NCBI GenBank assembly: GCA_951640165.1 | Contig: OX621263.1 | Coordinates: 5,044,501-5,108,500, forward strand | From: Pseudoips prasinana | Taxonomy: Eukaryota; Arthropoda; Insecta; Lepidoptera; Nolidae | DNA length: 64,000 nt | Direction of reading: 5' to 3' | In this document: positions 42,270 to 53,590 of the stretch, piece by piece | Position numbering within the stretch: the first letter of the stretch is position 1 | How the letters are laid out: each line of letters opens with the position of its first letter | Position numbers and translations under genes: made by a program | Notes under the pieces: generated by a model | The model's input: only the letters and a program-made list of their open reading frames with translations | Told to the model about the DNA's origin: nothing | The model's database searches: none

Positions 42270-42515
42270 TTTTTTTTTTTTGTTAAGGCAGGTGAATGCT
42301 AATGCATGCCACCCGCAAAAAGTGTCTGCGGGTGGGTATGTCGGACTCGCACCGACTAAAACTAACCTGCCATGGACTTCTTCTGGCGCCTGATAGGGGG
42401 AGCCCCGGGAACGCGGGTATGCTGCTCCGGTGCTCCCCTTTTGCGCCGTGTCCCAGATGGTCGGGAGACGCACCCGGGGAGAGCTGTGGGTTGCCCTCCC
42501 CATTTGCCGTCTCAT
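42270..42515 (-). repeat. R1-family 3' end, poly-A tailed
   Basis: A run of T's (42271-42281), then 'aaggcaggtgaatgctaatg', the stem-loop, 'catggacttcttctggcgcc' and 'ggtgctccccttttgcgccg'. It is almost collinear with 47458-47695 in reverse, so it is a recent relative of the LINE at 43962. Open frames here are tail shadows. Confidence 0.85.
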
Positions 42516-42519
42516 CTAT

Positions 42520-42650
42520 ACATGTACCTAATAAAATCGTAGGAAAATCAAAACTGTACATTGAATATTTTTTTAAAAAGGGGCATGATCTAAAATCTAT
42601 ATCAAAGCCAAAATTATAGTTTTTAGAATTTTTGTCTGTTTATCTGTTTG
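42520..42650 (+). repeat. Helitron family H1, 5' fragment
   Basis: 'taataaaatcgtaggaaaat', 'aaactgtacattgaatattt' and 'agtttttagaatttttgtct' are the 5' part of H1; the 3' terminus is missing. Confidence 0.6.
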
Positions 42651-42783
42651 TCGCATACAGATTGGTCCACAGACTGCACGTGTAAAACGACTGGCAGAAG
42701 GTCTTAAAGAGCGTTATATTAACATAGTTAATACAGCATGCAAACGAACCCGGTTGGTAACGTACCCGATAAAAAAACCAACC

Positions 42784-43219
42784 GTTCACTCTTATCGGTA
42801 TTGTATTTGAGCCCGTGAGTTTTTTTGAAGTTATACTTCTTTTGGCGCGATGGAGAAAAATGATGATATAGAGGCGAGCAGAGGGCTCGAGCCGTCTAGC
42901 AATTAAGTAATCCGCGCCGGAGGGCACCACCTGTGGGGTTCGAACCTTGACTCTGGGCGATTACTGGCGGAGAGAGGGCAGAGATCATCATTTTAGGGAG
43001 TTTTGTGCAACTTTCGCTCTACGTTAATGACATGACGCGGCCCCCTCCGCGTTGAGGGGGCTTTTATCGATACGATATCCAAACTAAGGGTCATGGAGGG
43101 CGTTGGTGGTCGCGACGCGTTCGCGGTCGTACTCTCGTCCGTCGAGTACGAATAATCGGTTTTCCGACGAGTAATCGGTTTTACAGTTCACTCTTATCGG
43201 TATTGTATTTGAGCCCGTG
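42784..43219. repeat. Segment bounded by a perfect 34-bp direct repeat
   Basis: The 34-bp sequence starting gttcactcttatcggtattg occurs at 42784-42817 and identically at 43186-43219. Between them lie a fragment of the GAAGTTATACTTC element, a tRNA-like 'gtggggttcgaacc', a GC-rich hairpin 'ccccctccgcgttgaggggg' (43031-43050) and a repeated 'aatcggttt'. See findings. Confidence 0.7.
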
Positions 43220-43349
43220 GGACACTGCATAACTATATGGATATTTTTATCAGGAATAAAATATTTGAATTAGCTAAGTGGCTTTTTAATATAAAGACAA
43301 CTATTACTTACTACCTACTATTATAACTATACTACTAAAAAATAACCAA

Positions 43350-43375
43350 GATAAGATAAGATAAGATAAGATCAT
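43350..43375. repeat. (AAGAT)n microsatellite, LINE-tail-like
   Basis: Five or so aagat/gataa units followed by 'catttatttgcgataaaata', as at LINE 3' ends in this window. Confidence 0.6.
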
Positions 43376-43546
43376 TTATTTGCGATAAAATATGAACCTA
43401 ACAACCCTGCCCAAAGCAAAAAAATCTAACAACCCTCTCTATAGATCAGTGGTAGGCGCTCTGCCGTTAAGCTACGAACGATACATCGGCAGATCTAATG
43501 TATTCTTGGTGGGTTGATTTCTAGAAACAAGGCCCATTTATAGGTA

Positions 43547-43671
43547 CAGACGCTCGCACATCCATCTACCCCAATCTGGCAAATTTCTTTTCTAGATTTT
43601 CAACTTTATCACTTAAGCATAAGATTCACTTTCGATTTGACAGATAGCTTAGATTGATGTGCTGGCGTCTG
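43547..43671. mobile_element. Palindromic MITE family P, copy
   Basis: Ends cagacgctcgcacatcca and gatgtgctggcgtctg, TA outside. It is slightly shortened (125 bp). Confidence 0.8.
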
Positions 43672-43961
43672 TACTTAACGTTTGTGGATAGCAATTTAGT
43701 GTAAGTATCTACCTACTTTTTTATAATTAAAACTGTCCAGAGGAGCTAACATAGTAAAAGAAACAATATAAATAACATTATTCTTAAATGAATTGTTACT
43801 AATATACATTAATGCGCAGCGGCTAAGACAGTCGCCTCGCCACTTAGTGTCCCGGGTTGGATTCCCGCGCATGATAACTAGGTATTTGTGTGACCCATAA
43901 ACAATTGTAGGTACTGAGTCGGGATCTACTTTGTGTCCGTCAATGATAGGTATGTTTGTGA

Positions 43962-44197
43962 GCTTCGTCTGTGGCCAACCGGGTCACAAGGCGAAAGAAT
44001 GCACGGCGCGTGCGCCTCACTGTGTTGTGTGTGCCGACCTTGGCAGGCCGGCTGGTCACCGGCTAGGTAGCGGTAGGTGCACGCCACCAAAGGCTAGGAG
44101 CAGAGGAGCTGAACGTCCTGCCACGTCCGCTCCAATAACAACGTCGCGGTCTACCGAACCGGGCTCAGGCCCCGTTGGGGTGTCAATGGAGTTGTAA
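43962..44197 (+). pseudogene. ORF1 (Gag-like) C-terminus of the R1-clade LINE
   Basis: The 5'-truncated frame encodes zinc knuckles: CGQPGHKAKEC (C-x2-C-x4-H-x4-C), of which the first Cys is kept, and CVVCADLGRPAGHRLGSGRC. It ends TAA at 44195-44197. The role is RNA binding and particle formation. The start in this frame at 43931 lies in flanking SINE, not in the LINE. Confidence 0.78.
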
Positions 44198-44198
44198 A

Positions 44199-47100
44199 AT
44201 TCTTTCCCCCCCAACTTATTTTGCAGGGCAACTTGAACCACTGCATCGCTGCGCAAGCTCTTCTTGCGCAGACGATTGCCGAGCGTTCAGTTGCCCTAGC
44301 GATAGTGGCGGAGCCTCACTCCGTTCCCGACCACCCTCGTTGGTTCGGGGCGGATGGGGGCCTCGTCGCCATTTATTGGGCAGGGGGGGAACGTGACCCC
44401 CATTGCGCACTCCTGGCCAAGGGGCCCGGATTCGTCGTCGTGGAGTGGGGACCAGCAGTCGTGGTGGGCTGCTACATCTCCCCGAATTGCGACCTCGCAA
44501 ATTTTGAGGCGTACCTGGACGGGCTAACGAGCCATATTAGCTCTTACCAGTCGCGTCCGGTACTCGTCCTGGGCGATTTCAACGCCCACTCTAGTGTGTG
44601 GGGCGATGCCCGGGACGACGTCCGAGGGGAGATACTGCTGGAATGGGCCGCCGGACTGGACCTCCGTCTTTTAAATCGGGGTTCAGTCAGCACCTGTGTG
44701 CGATGGCAGGGGAAGTCGATCGTCGACTTGACGTGGACGACTTCCTCGGCCATGCACCTGGTCTCGGGGTGGAGAGTTGCGGAGGAAATAGCCACGCTGT
44801 CGGATCACCGACACATCGTGTTCAGCGTGGCCTTCCGTCCGCCCCGAAGCGGCCCTGACCGCAGTAGGTATGTCCCACCGCGGCGCTGGTGCCTACGCCG
44901 CTTGGACCGCGACATGTTGACGGCTGCCGCCGTCGCCATCGCCTGGAGAGCCAGCGAGGGTGGAGAGAGGATCCCGTCCGATCCCAATTCGCAAGCGGAC
45001 TGGTTCCGGGGCATCATGTCTCGCATCTGCGACACGTCGATGCCCCGGATCCGTCCGGGTGACAGACGAGGCTCGCAGTATTGGTGGTCGGCCGAAATCG
45101 CGCGACTCCGTTCGGAGTACGTCGCAGCGCGTCGCCGACACCAGCGGGCCCGTCGGAGGAGGCGAGCCAATGCTGAAGAGGCTGCCGGAGCGCACAGGGC
45201 GTATCAAGTCGCCGTCAAGGCGCTATCCATTGCGATAGCGGAAGCCAAAGCTCGGTCCTGGAACGAGCTCATCGGGGGACTGGATAGGGACCCATGGGGG
45301 CGCCCGTACAAAATGGTACTGGGCAAGCTCAGACCGTGGGTCCCTCCACTGACGAGTACCCTGGACCCGGATTTTCTGAGGAGGGTGGTGGACACCCTCT
45401 TCCCTAGGGTCCAGGACAGTCCCTCGGACCCCCCGTCACCGTCGGACTATGATTGGGACGACCAGTTGGAGGTGACGGAGGGGGAGCTGGACCGAGCAGT
45501 ACGGCGACTTGCGGCCCGAAATACCGCCCCTGGCCCGGATGGGATACCGGGCAAGGCGTGGGTTTGCGCCCTGGCAGTCCTGGGGACCGGTTGAGGCAAC
45601 TGTTCACCAGCTGCCTCCATAGTACCGTGTTCCCCACCTGCTGGAAAGAGGCTAGGCTAGTGCTCTTGAGCAAGCCGGGCAGGACCGCCGATTCTCCCTC
45701 GGCGTTCCGACCAATATGCTTGCTGGACGAGGCGGGCAAGCTCTTTGAGCGTGTCATAGCCGCCCGTCTCAGCGAGCATCTGTCGCGCGTTGGCCCCGAC
45801 TTATCGGACAGCCAGTTCGGTTTCCGGCAGGGACGTTCCACGCTGGACGCGATTAATCGCGTCCGCGCCCTGTCGGAGCCCGCCGTTCGGGCGGGGGGGG
45901 TGGCGTTGGCGGTGAGCTTAGACATCGTCAACGCCTTCAACTCCGTCCCCTGGCGGGCGATACGGGAGGCACTGGTTCATCATAACGTGCCTCCCTATCT
46001 CCGTGGTATAGTCGGGGCATATTTGCGCGACAGGACGATTCAATTCGTCGGTCGGAACGGGATTGAGATCCAGAGGGAGCTCTCCTGCGGGGTTCCTCAG
46101 GGGTCCGTGTTGGGACCTCTGCTATGGAGCCTCGCTTACGATGCGGTCCTGCGGATAGGCCTCCCTCCCGGAGTGAGCGTCGTCTGCTATGCGGACGACA
46201 CGCTCGTCATAACCCGGGAGGTAAGCTTCCAGCGCGCGGGCGGTACGGCTCGCCGAACTCGGAGTTGCGTGTGTCGTCGCGGCCATAACGAGACTGGGCC
46301 TTCGGGTAGCGCCTCACAAGACCGAGGCGCTATGGTTCCACGGCTTACGCCGTAGGGAGGAACCACCCAGTTTGTCGATGCGTGTAGGTGACGCAGAGGT
46401 CAGGGTGGGGCGGTACATGAAGTACCTGGGCCTCACCCTAGACAGCCGATGGGGCTTCGAGGAGCATTTCGAGCGTCTGGCCCCCCGAGTGCGCCGGGTA
46501 ACCGGTGCGTTACACCGGCTTTTGCCGAACCTCGGGGGTCCCAGGGAAGAAGTTCGCCGCCTCTACGGAGGTGTCGTGCGATCCATGGTCCTTTATGGGG
46601 CGCCCGTCTGGTCTGATCGCCTGACGGGCGCCTCCCGCTGCAGGGCTATTTTGAACAGCCTGCAGCGTGTGGTGGCCATACGGATCGCACGAGGATACCG
46701 GACGGTATCCTTTGAGGCGGCGACAGTCCTGGCGCGCTTTCCGCCGTTTGATCTCCTGGCGGCAGTCGACGCGACGGTTTACACCGAGATCCGCGTCCGC
46801 CGGGAGAGCGGTGAGGCGCCAGAGCAGACGCTCGTTGCCTATAGGCGGGATGCTCACCGGCGCGTACTAACACAGTGGCGCGCAAGGCTTGAGTTGCGGC
46901 TGAACGCGCGCCAACGTGCCGTCGGTGCTATGCTGCCTCACCTCGAGGCCTGGGTGGGAAGGAAGGGCGGTTGCGTCACCTACAGACTGACACAGATACT
47001 CACCGGACACGGGTGTTTCGGTGAGTATCTGTGCCGGATCGGCCGAGAAGTGACGACACATTGTCACCATTGCGGGAGCGACCTGGACTCTGCCCAGCAT

Positions 47101-47343
47101 ACGCTGGAGGAGTGCCCGGCCTGGGAGGCCGAGAGACGAGTCCTGGTCGCTGAGATCGGACGGGATCTTTCGCCGCCAGCAGTCGTGTATGCGATGCTGG
47201 CTGGCGACTCCACCAAATGGGGCGCCGTGGTCTCCTTCTGTGAGGCAGTTCTGCTGCAGAAGGAGGCCGCCGAACGGGATCGGGAAAGAGCCGATCCCGC
47301 TCGTAGGCGGAGGAGGCGTCGGGGTGGCGGCGGCAGCCGTTAG
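44199..47343 (+). pseudogene. ORF2: APE endonuclease, reverse transcriptase, Cys/His end
   Basis: The endonuclease (from QGNLNHC at 44224) shows VLVLGDFNAHSSVWG and TLSDHRHI. The reverse transcriptase has AFRPICLLDEAGKLFERVI, QFGFRQGRSTLDAI, SLDIVNAFNSVPW, CGVPQGSVLGPLLWSLAYD and the catalytic VCYADDTLV (about 46186-46210). The C-terminus has CHHCGSDLDSAQHTLEEC (C-x2-C-x7-H-x4-C) and an Arg-rich end. This order is standard for R1-clade ORF2. Frame changes near 45500-45590 and near 46220-46250 break an otherwise well-kept gene of about 1,040 codons. The first codon at 44221 is TTG, not ATG, so the true start is upstream or not ATG-dependent. Confidence 0.88.
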
Positions 47344-48141
47344 CCCAACTCCCCTCGGGGCTGCGGTGGCAGTATGAGAAGTGTCCTCAACTGCCGCCAC
47401 GTGCAAGCAGCCCCGGGAAGACAGCGAACTGTTTGTGGCGCAGTCGCTGTGCCGTACTGGCAGGAGTCGGCAAATGGGGAGGGCAACCCACAGCTCTCCC
47501 CGGGTGCGTGTCCCGACCACCTGGGACACGGCGCAAAAGTGGGGGCACCGGAGCAGCATACCCGCGTTCCCGGGGCTCCCCCTATCAGGCGCCAGAAGAA
47601 GTCCACGGCAGGTTAGGTTTAGTCGGTGCGAGTCCGACATACCCACCCGCAGACACTTTTTGCGGGTGGCATGCATTAGCATTCCCCCTGCCTTATCAAA
47701 TAAAAAAAAAAAAAAAAAAAGGTATGTTTGTGAAGAACCCCGTGTCACAGGAATTAATTTCCCTAGTGCGGGAGTTGTTTTTTTTAACTAAAAATGAGTT
47801 TCCTCTTTGTGTTTCTCAGTGCAAAAATATTCAGGGAACATTCATCTATGAAAAAAGTATCTACAATTAGGACTATATATATACTAGGATTAAAAATCGT
47901 ATAAGAAATTAAATAAATGCTTTTCTTGTACATAATTTCAAAATGGATATCCAATCTCCATAAAAATATATGTTTTAATCCATCCCTCAAACATAAATGA
48001 TGAATATAACGTAAAGAAATATATTTTATTACACATTTATAGCATTTGAAGGTTACCAGCGCCACCTAGTATCGAGTAGTAAAACTAAAGTCTATTTATA
48101 AAACATAACCTTGTCTATGGCAACTTGGCACAAGTACCCGA

Positions 48142-48312
48142 GTGAAGTTCAGTTTTGACAGTTGTAATGTAACAGTGGTCATCCTAGTTTTTTATACCTC
48201 CTTGCATTTTGATACCAAAATATTAGATATTCGTAAAGTGGTATTACGTGAACAAGATGAAAATGAGAGCCCACGCACATCGGGAAAGGTGGAATGCGAC
48301 CCGCTAGCGACG
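48142..48312 (+). CDS. Possible host-gene first exon, unknown
   Basis: From ATG at 48142 the frame encodes MKFSFDSCNVTVVILVFYTS, then HFDTKILDIRKVVLREQDEN and ESPRTSGKVECDPLAT, and meets a good donor (acg/gtgagt at about 48312). The first 17 or so residues are hydrophobic and could be a signal peptide or may be untranslated, with the true start elsewhere. The acidic, repeat-free second half does not look like a transposon. It is followed by 2.7 kb of repeat-poor AT-rich DNA, like an intron. I cannot name a family. Confidence 0.3.
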
Positions 48313-48369
48313 GTGAGTCCATCTAAATACAATGTATACTTGTCTGTATTTTTAACTGATTAAAAAAAA

Positions 48370-51033
48370 CCGTAGTCAATTGCCTGTTAACCTTTTAACT
48401 AAAAGCGGGAGACGCGTAATTCGACGCTATGCCGTGTATAATTTTATTACTACTCGCCTCAACGCATACATTAGCTGAGTAGCGCCCACAGGTTTTGGTC
48501 TAGTTTTACATTATGCCTAACTGTAATCGTTACTTATCAAACATAATTGTTTCTTTATCTATATTAGTACAAATTTCGTATTTAAACCCATGATTGGGTG
48601 CAAACTGCTTGATAATATTACTTAATAAACTGTATGCAAAGTTTATTATCATAAAAAAATAATCAGTCTTATTGGCCAGTGGTTTGTTGTGTAATAAAAT
48701 ATTTTGGCTGAATGCGAATATTGTGTGTGCTTTAAAAAAAAGTGACGAATGCATAGAGGTGAGTCTTGTTTATATTTTTTTATGATTTTTTTAATAGTTT
48801 TTGGTCATTCTAAAATTGTACTGTTTTTATTACTGATGTAGAATAATAGTAGCATCTATTTTTGATTAAATAGTTGTATTTCCTACATAACTACTTAATA
48901 TGTATAAAACATTTTTTAAGCAACATTCCTTTTCTAAAGTAACTCTAAAGGTTAATTGTTATAGTTTCCTGCCCTAGAAATGAGTAGATTAATGTTGAAA
49001 TATCTTAAAAACATAATTAACCTCATTTGAACCTTAATGGAAGTATCATTTTTACCTTTATATCATCAATTAAGTTGTCTCATTTGAATGTCAAACCTTA
49101 GTCTTATAAATCTTATGAGTTTAAAATAAGAATCAGCAAGCATAGATAAGTTTTGAACAAACTTTATTTTTAAAATTTTGCCTTGGCAATTATGAATGTA
49201 TTTTCCTGTGACTTTTATTTGTGCAATTATTATTGATATTTTATTATCATGTAAGTAAAATGTTTTAAATTTATAGGGGCAGCTTATAAAAAGATGAAAC
49301 TTATAGTGTTTAATTTTCTGGGTAAATAATTTATAATTTTAAGTAATTTTTCCAGCTAACAAACTACATTCTTATATATGTTTAAAGGAAGTTTATATTA
49401 TATATTTTTAATGTAAATGTATATTTACCAAATTACTTTACTAATATCCCTATAAGCTTATATTGGTAGAGATGCTTTTATATATCTTGGTTAATTAAGA
49501 TTTTTTAAATGAGATATTTTAAGATATTTAAGTTTGATGATAGTCTGTAGATTTGGTAGAAAATGCCTATAGCATTAAATCCGTCTCTCATATTCATCCA
49601 TGAAGTTTTTAAATGAATAAACAAATGATCTGATCCTTTTCTATAGTGATATGGAGCTTTTGGGCATGTGCTATAAACTGCACCGTCCATTGAACCTACT
49701 AGAAATTTTATGTGAAATATGTAAAAAAAAATTTAACCAAAGACAAATTTGACTCATTACATTTACATTTTAAATAAAGAATGATTTTGTTCAGTTATTA
49801 AAAAAGAAACATCTTTACATAACTTAGTAGTTAAATCCTTATCGTCAAATTAGCCTGAGTAATGGTTTATCACTAAATAACAGCTATCTTAAAGATGATA
49901 TCATTAAAGATATCTTGACGTTAACTGTATTGTAATAATCATTGAGATACAAGAATTTTTGTATTACATTGGTATGTTTGCATGTTAGCTACTGAAAGTG
50001 TTGCCAAGTTTTACTCTCTAGTGGCTATACACTTTTTGAAATTACCATAACTTTTATTCCAATTTATTTAATTGCACTCCAAATAATCATCTATGATTTT
50101 GTTAATGTTAAGTGGGAATTAATTTATGGATGGTGTTTTTATAGGTATTGGTAATTATTTCTACTTTATTGGAAGAAAGTTAAAAGGAATGTAGAGAATT
50201 AATGTGGGTAAACAAAATGTTTTTACAAATGAATACCAAATTAATAAGAACAATTTGTCAATAAATTTATAAATAGTTGTTGAGAAATATTTCATAAGTA
50301 ATCTATGCATTTCTGTATAATATGTGTTTGAGATATGTATATGAAGTCAATGTCCATAAACACAATACAATTGTGCCACAGAAAGTGTGGCAATTTTAAT
50401 AACCATAGATTAGTTCATAAATAAGTAGCTGATGAAAAATTTTAATAAATTGTTTATGCATTACTCTATAATATGTGTTTGTCGTATATGGAATCAATTG
50501 GCAGTTTTAATAACCATAGATCATTGTTGTAAAGCTTTTAAATAAGCTTTCTCTCTTATCAACAGCTATACTGCCAATGTCACTACTGCCGTTTTTTTTA
50601 TAATGTCGAAATTCGAAAGAAAAAATAACTGTTAGGTATTTAAATTAATTTATATACAGCTATGCTAAATAAGTATTTTATTTTGTACTTTACAACTTGG
50701 CAACACTGGGTTCTATATACGTATAGGGATTTTTATATAGAATAAGAATTTTAAGTAACTCTTGTTTATTTTTAAATATACTCTAGCTCAATGACATAAT
50801 TACGAAATTAGACAAGATTGTCTCTGCATCTGGTTTTTTTTTTTCAACTAGTACTAATACTGCAAGGGTGTTGGCGTGGTTAAGATAACGAGCCGCCCTT
50901 TTAGCTTAAGTTCGATGCAGGGAAACTACTTGTTTGACCCGTAATCAGCTTAATATATGGGTGTCGATGCCCACACAGGTTGTTCATTTGTTTAACCGAT
51001 AGATGCTTCTTCTCGGTTTAGATCTCTTTGTAT
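48370..51033. other. Repeat-poor, AT-rich block
   Basis: No SINE, MITE or LINE tail of the kinds seen elsewhere is recognisable until the hAT MITE. Two short direct repeats occur ('aatttgtcaataaatttata' versus the 50430-50520 region; 'aataaccatagat' at 50399 and 50509). Another donor-like 'gag/gtgagt' lies at 48759. It may be an intron of the exon at 48142. A SINE-like scrap lies at 50875-50960. Confidence 0.4.
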
Positions 51034-51041
51034 CTGTGAAT

Positions 51042-51623
51042 CAGGGATGTTATGGATATATAACTTCGGATCCGGATATGGATATGGATATTGGTAAAAT
51101 ATAATATCGGTTTCGGTTACGGTTATGGATATTAAATTATTTCGGATTATCCGATAGTTTCGGTTACGGATATTAAATGTTTAAAGAACTGTAAAATGAA
51201 ATACAAATAAGATTATATTCGACTTTAATTGTACCTTGTAGGTTTTGCAATCTGTCATACAAGTAATTCTGTCTTACAGCTACTCGTTTTGAAGTGTTAT
51301 ATAGGTAACTAATTAAATGCAAAATCAAATATAACGTTCGTAATTTGTTATATATGAATCAACATCTTTATAAAAAGTATAACCCGTACGAATTAGCTGT
51401 GCACCTCGCGCTGTGACGTTATTAGGTAGCGGGAGAGGTGTCGCATTCCAGCGCAGTGCACAGTTGATTCGTATGAGTGTAATGTGTATTTATTTAGTTA
51501 GACTCCGACCTATCCGAAACTATCCAAAACTTTTATTTCGGATTCGGTTACGGTTACGGATATTTTTTTATTTCGGATATCCGATAGTTACGGTTACGGA
51601 TATGGATATCCATAACAACACTG
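51042..51623. mobile_element. Non-autonomous hAT element (582 bp)
   Basis: Ends cagggatgttatggatat and, inverted, atatccataacaacactg. A perfect 8-bp direct duplication ctgtgaat lies outside both ends (51034-51041, 51624-51631), the hAT hallmark. The subterminal regions are rich in 'cggatatggatat' and 'cggttacgg' motifs on both sides, as in transposase-binding arrays. No coding sequence is visible. Confidence 0.9.
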
Positions 51624-51930
51624 CTGTGAATACCATTTTCCCCCGCGATACAGGGATATTTCATTGCCTAAATGCCGGCTGGTGTCATAAAAAGAATCAT
51701 GGAGGAATTTTGTCATTCGTATGAGACGGGAGGCCTTCGTCTTCGCGTATCAACGCAGGCGATTGGAGCCCCCACTCGTCCAACAAAAGCGTATAAACCT
51801 AACTGTAAACATAATTTCCAAATTAAACTATATATAAATAACATAAACCTATGAAAAGTGGGATAACAAGTTACTTAGCCGAGCCTGTCGCACTCCACGC
51901 TAACGATTCAAAGCTACAAGTACATTATAT

Positions 51931-52173
51931 AATATCTATAATAATCTATAAGAATATCTAGGGACAATGCCACCCAGATCATCCTACCCCCAAACTAAGC
52001 AAAGCTTGTACTATGGGTACCAGGCGACGATATACATATTTATATACATAGAAAACATCCATGACTCAGAAACAAATATTCGTGCTCATCACACAAATAT
52101 TTGCACTTACCGGGATTCGAACCCAGGACCACCAGCTTCGTAGGCAGGATCACTACCAACTAAGCTACGGTGG
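51931..52173 (-). repeat. SINE family A, copy 3
   Basis: 'cagatcatcctacccccaaa', 'gggtaccaggcgacgatata', B-box 'gggattcgaacccagg' and head 'accaactaagctacggtg'. Confidence 0.83.
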
Positions 52174-52552
52174 TTATATGCATTCTATTCCATTCCGAAA
52201 GTATTCATTACTAGCTTTTGCCCGCGACTTCGTTCGCGTGGAATAGTGACTTCCAGCAGATTTTTGGTTTTACCCACAAAGTGCCCGATCTCGCGGGATC
52301 TCTTCAAAAATGAAATGTGGAAGATATTCTAGGGAACTCTTCAAAAATCAACATAATGAGCTCTGCGTTTGAATTGAAGATATGTATACTCACTTAGGGC
52401 ATTAAAGCCGTTATTGCCGATCGAAAAAGGCGAAAATATAATTTTTCCCTTATTTTCAAAATATTATTTTGATTTGCCATTTCAGAAAAAAATACTGTTT
52501 CTCGCTTGACAAATTTTCTATTATTTTAGGCTTTAAAGATTATTAAAGTTTC

Positions 52553-53254
52553 TTACACAAAGACATTTCTGTATACCACGTTTTTAGTTTTGCCATCCTT
52601 TGCAAAAATATATAGGTCTTGTGGTTTTGACACTCTTGAGCACGCATCGTAGAGTTGTCCATGGGAGAAACAGTCTTTTTCAAGATGTACCCCCGCAACT
52701 TTAAGCGTTTGCCCTTGGGCTTTATTTATGGTTATTGCAAACGCATTTTTCAGCGGAAACTGAACTCTTTTGAATTGGAATGGCAAATCAGTTGGAATGA
52801 TGGGAATGCGGGGAATAATTACAGTTTCGCCTTTTGCCATTCCAGTCATAATAACGGCTTTAATGACATTCCGTCTTAGATAGATTACTTGTAACCGTGT
52901 GCCGTTACATAGCCTTGGTGGATCTAGGTTTCTCATAAGCATCACAGGAACTCCAACTTTCAGCCTCAACTTGTGAGAAGGCACTCCTGATAACTCTAAG
53001 GAGTTGAGAAACTCTGTTGGGTAAGATGTCACTTTCTCGGTATCCACGACGTTATCTACTAATAGATACTCGATGACATCTCTCTCTTCGTCAGACATAA
53101 TTTGGTCATTTATCCGGCCTACTATTTCATTTATTGGCGCCAATATCTCCCTTTCGCATAACCATTCCCGATTTTCGATATTAGCGCGTAAATCCGGATA
53201 GACACTATTTTTTAAATTGTATGTGCTATCAACAATTTGCCATCCCAACGCCAT
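52553..53254 (-). pseudogene. Helitron PIF1-like helicase, C-terminal part
   Basis: It is open for 233 codons. Motifs in order: WLCEREILAPINEIVGRIN (about residues 30-50), VPVMLMRNLDPPRLCNGTRL (IV-like, 103-124), FAITINKAQGQTLKVAGVHL (V, about 173-192) and DACSRVSKPQDLYIF (VI). This is the standard end of Helitron Rep-helicases, which unwind DNA in rolling-circle transposition. The Walker A and B motifs, and the HUH nuclease, would lie upstream but are replaced by non-coding duplicated sequence from 53255, so the copy cannot act alone. Confidence 0.85.
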
Positions 53255-53278
53255 CTATCGAGCATAGTGACCACTCGG

Positions 53279-53590
53279 ATTATTTATCTATACTCCGTTC
53301 GGGCATTTTCTTAGTACTAAAAGTTTTATTATATTGATATTATTTTTTTCATACCTTTTTACTATTTATTTACTTTTTTCCGATGAATTAAAACAATAAC
53401 ATGAACCGAACTCGTGTAATGATCGACACCATTGCGCGATCACCAACTCGACATAATATAGTACTAATAGAATTATCTATACTCCGTTAGGGCATTTTCT
53501 TTGTACTAAAAGTTGTATTATATTATATTTTTATTATATTATTATTTTCATACCTTTTTACTATTTATTTACATTTTTCCGATGAATATT
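53279..53590. repeat. Direct duplication inside the Helitron
   Basis: 'tatctatactccgttcgggc' ... 'ttttccgatgaatta' at 53286-53392 recurs, slightly diverged, at 53475-53590. Confidence 0.75.

Larger units (their letters stand above)
43962..47720 (+). mobile_element. R1-clade non-LTR retrotransposon, 5' truncated
   Basis: A 13-bp duplication ggtatgtttgtga flanks it (43949-43961, 47721-47733). It ends in a poly-A tail of about 19 (47702-47720). It carries the end of ORF1 and nearly all of ORF2. It is GC-rich against the AT-rich surroundings. The 3' end has a 9-bp stem 'ccacccgca'/'tgcgggtgg' (about 47641-47670) kept in its truncated relatives. R1-clade elements are often site-specific; this one is in a SINE, so it is not a 28S-specific R1. 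Confidence 0.92.
43811..47782 (+). repeat. SINE family E copy split by the R1-clade LINE
   Basis: SINE sequence occupies 43811-43961 ('cagcggctaagacagtcgcc', B-box region 'gggttggattcccgcg') and resumes at 47734-47782 ('gaaccccgtgtcacaggaat', 'agtgcgggagttg'). The uninterrupted relative at 54290-54480 has both halves adjacent. Confidence 0.82.

Noticed and set aside
44056..47748. Long minus-strand open frames across the R1-clade LINE (for example 44805-45170, 45404-45940, 46867-47748)
   Set aside because: High GC content makes stop codons rare; the plus-strand ORF2 motifs explain the region and the minus frames show no domains.
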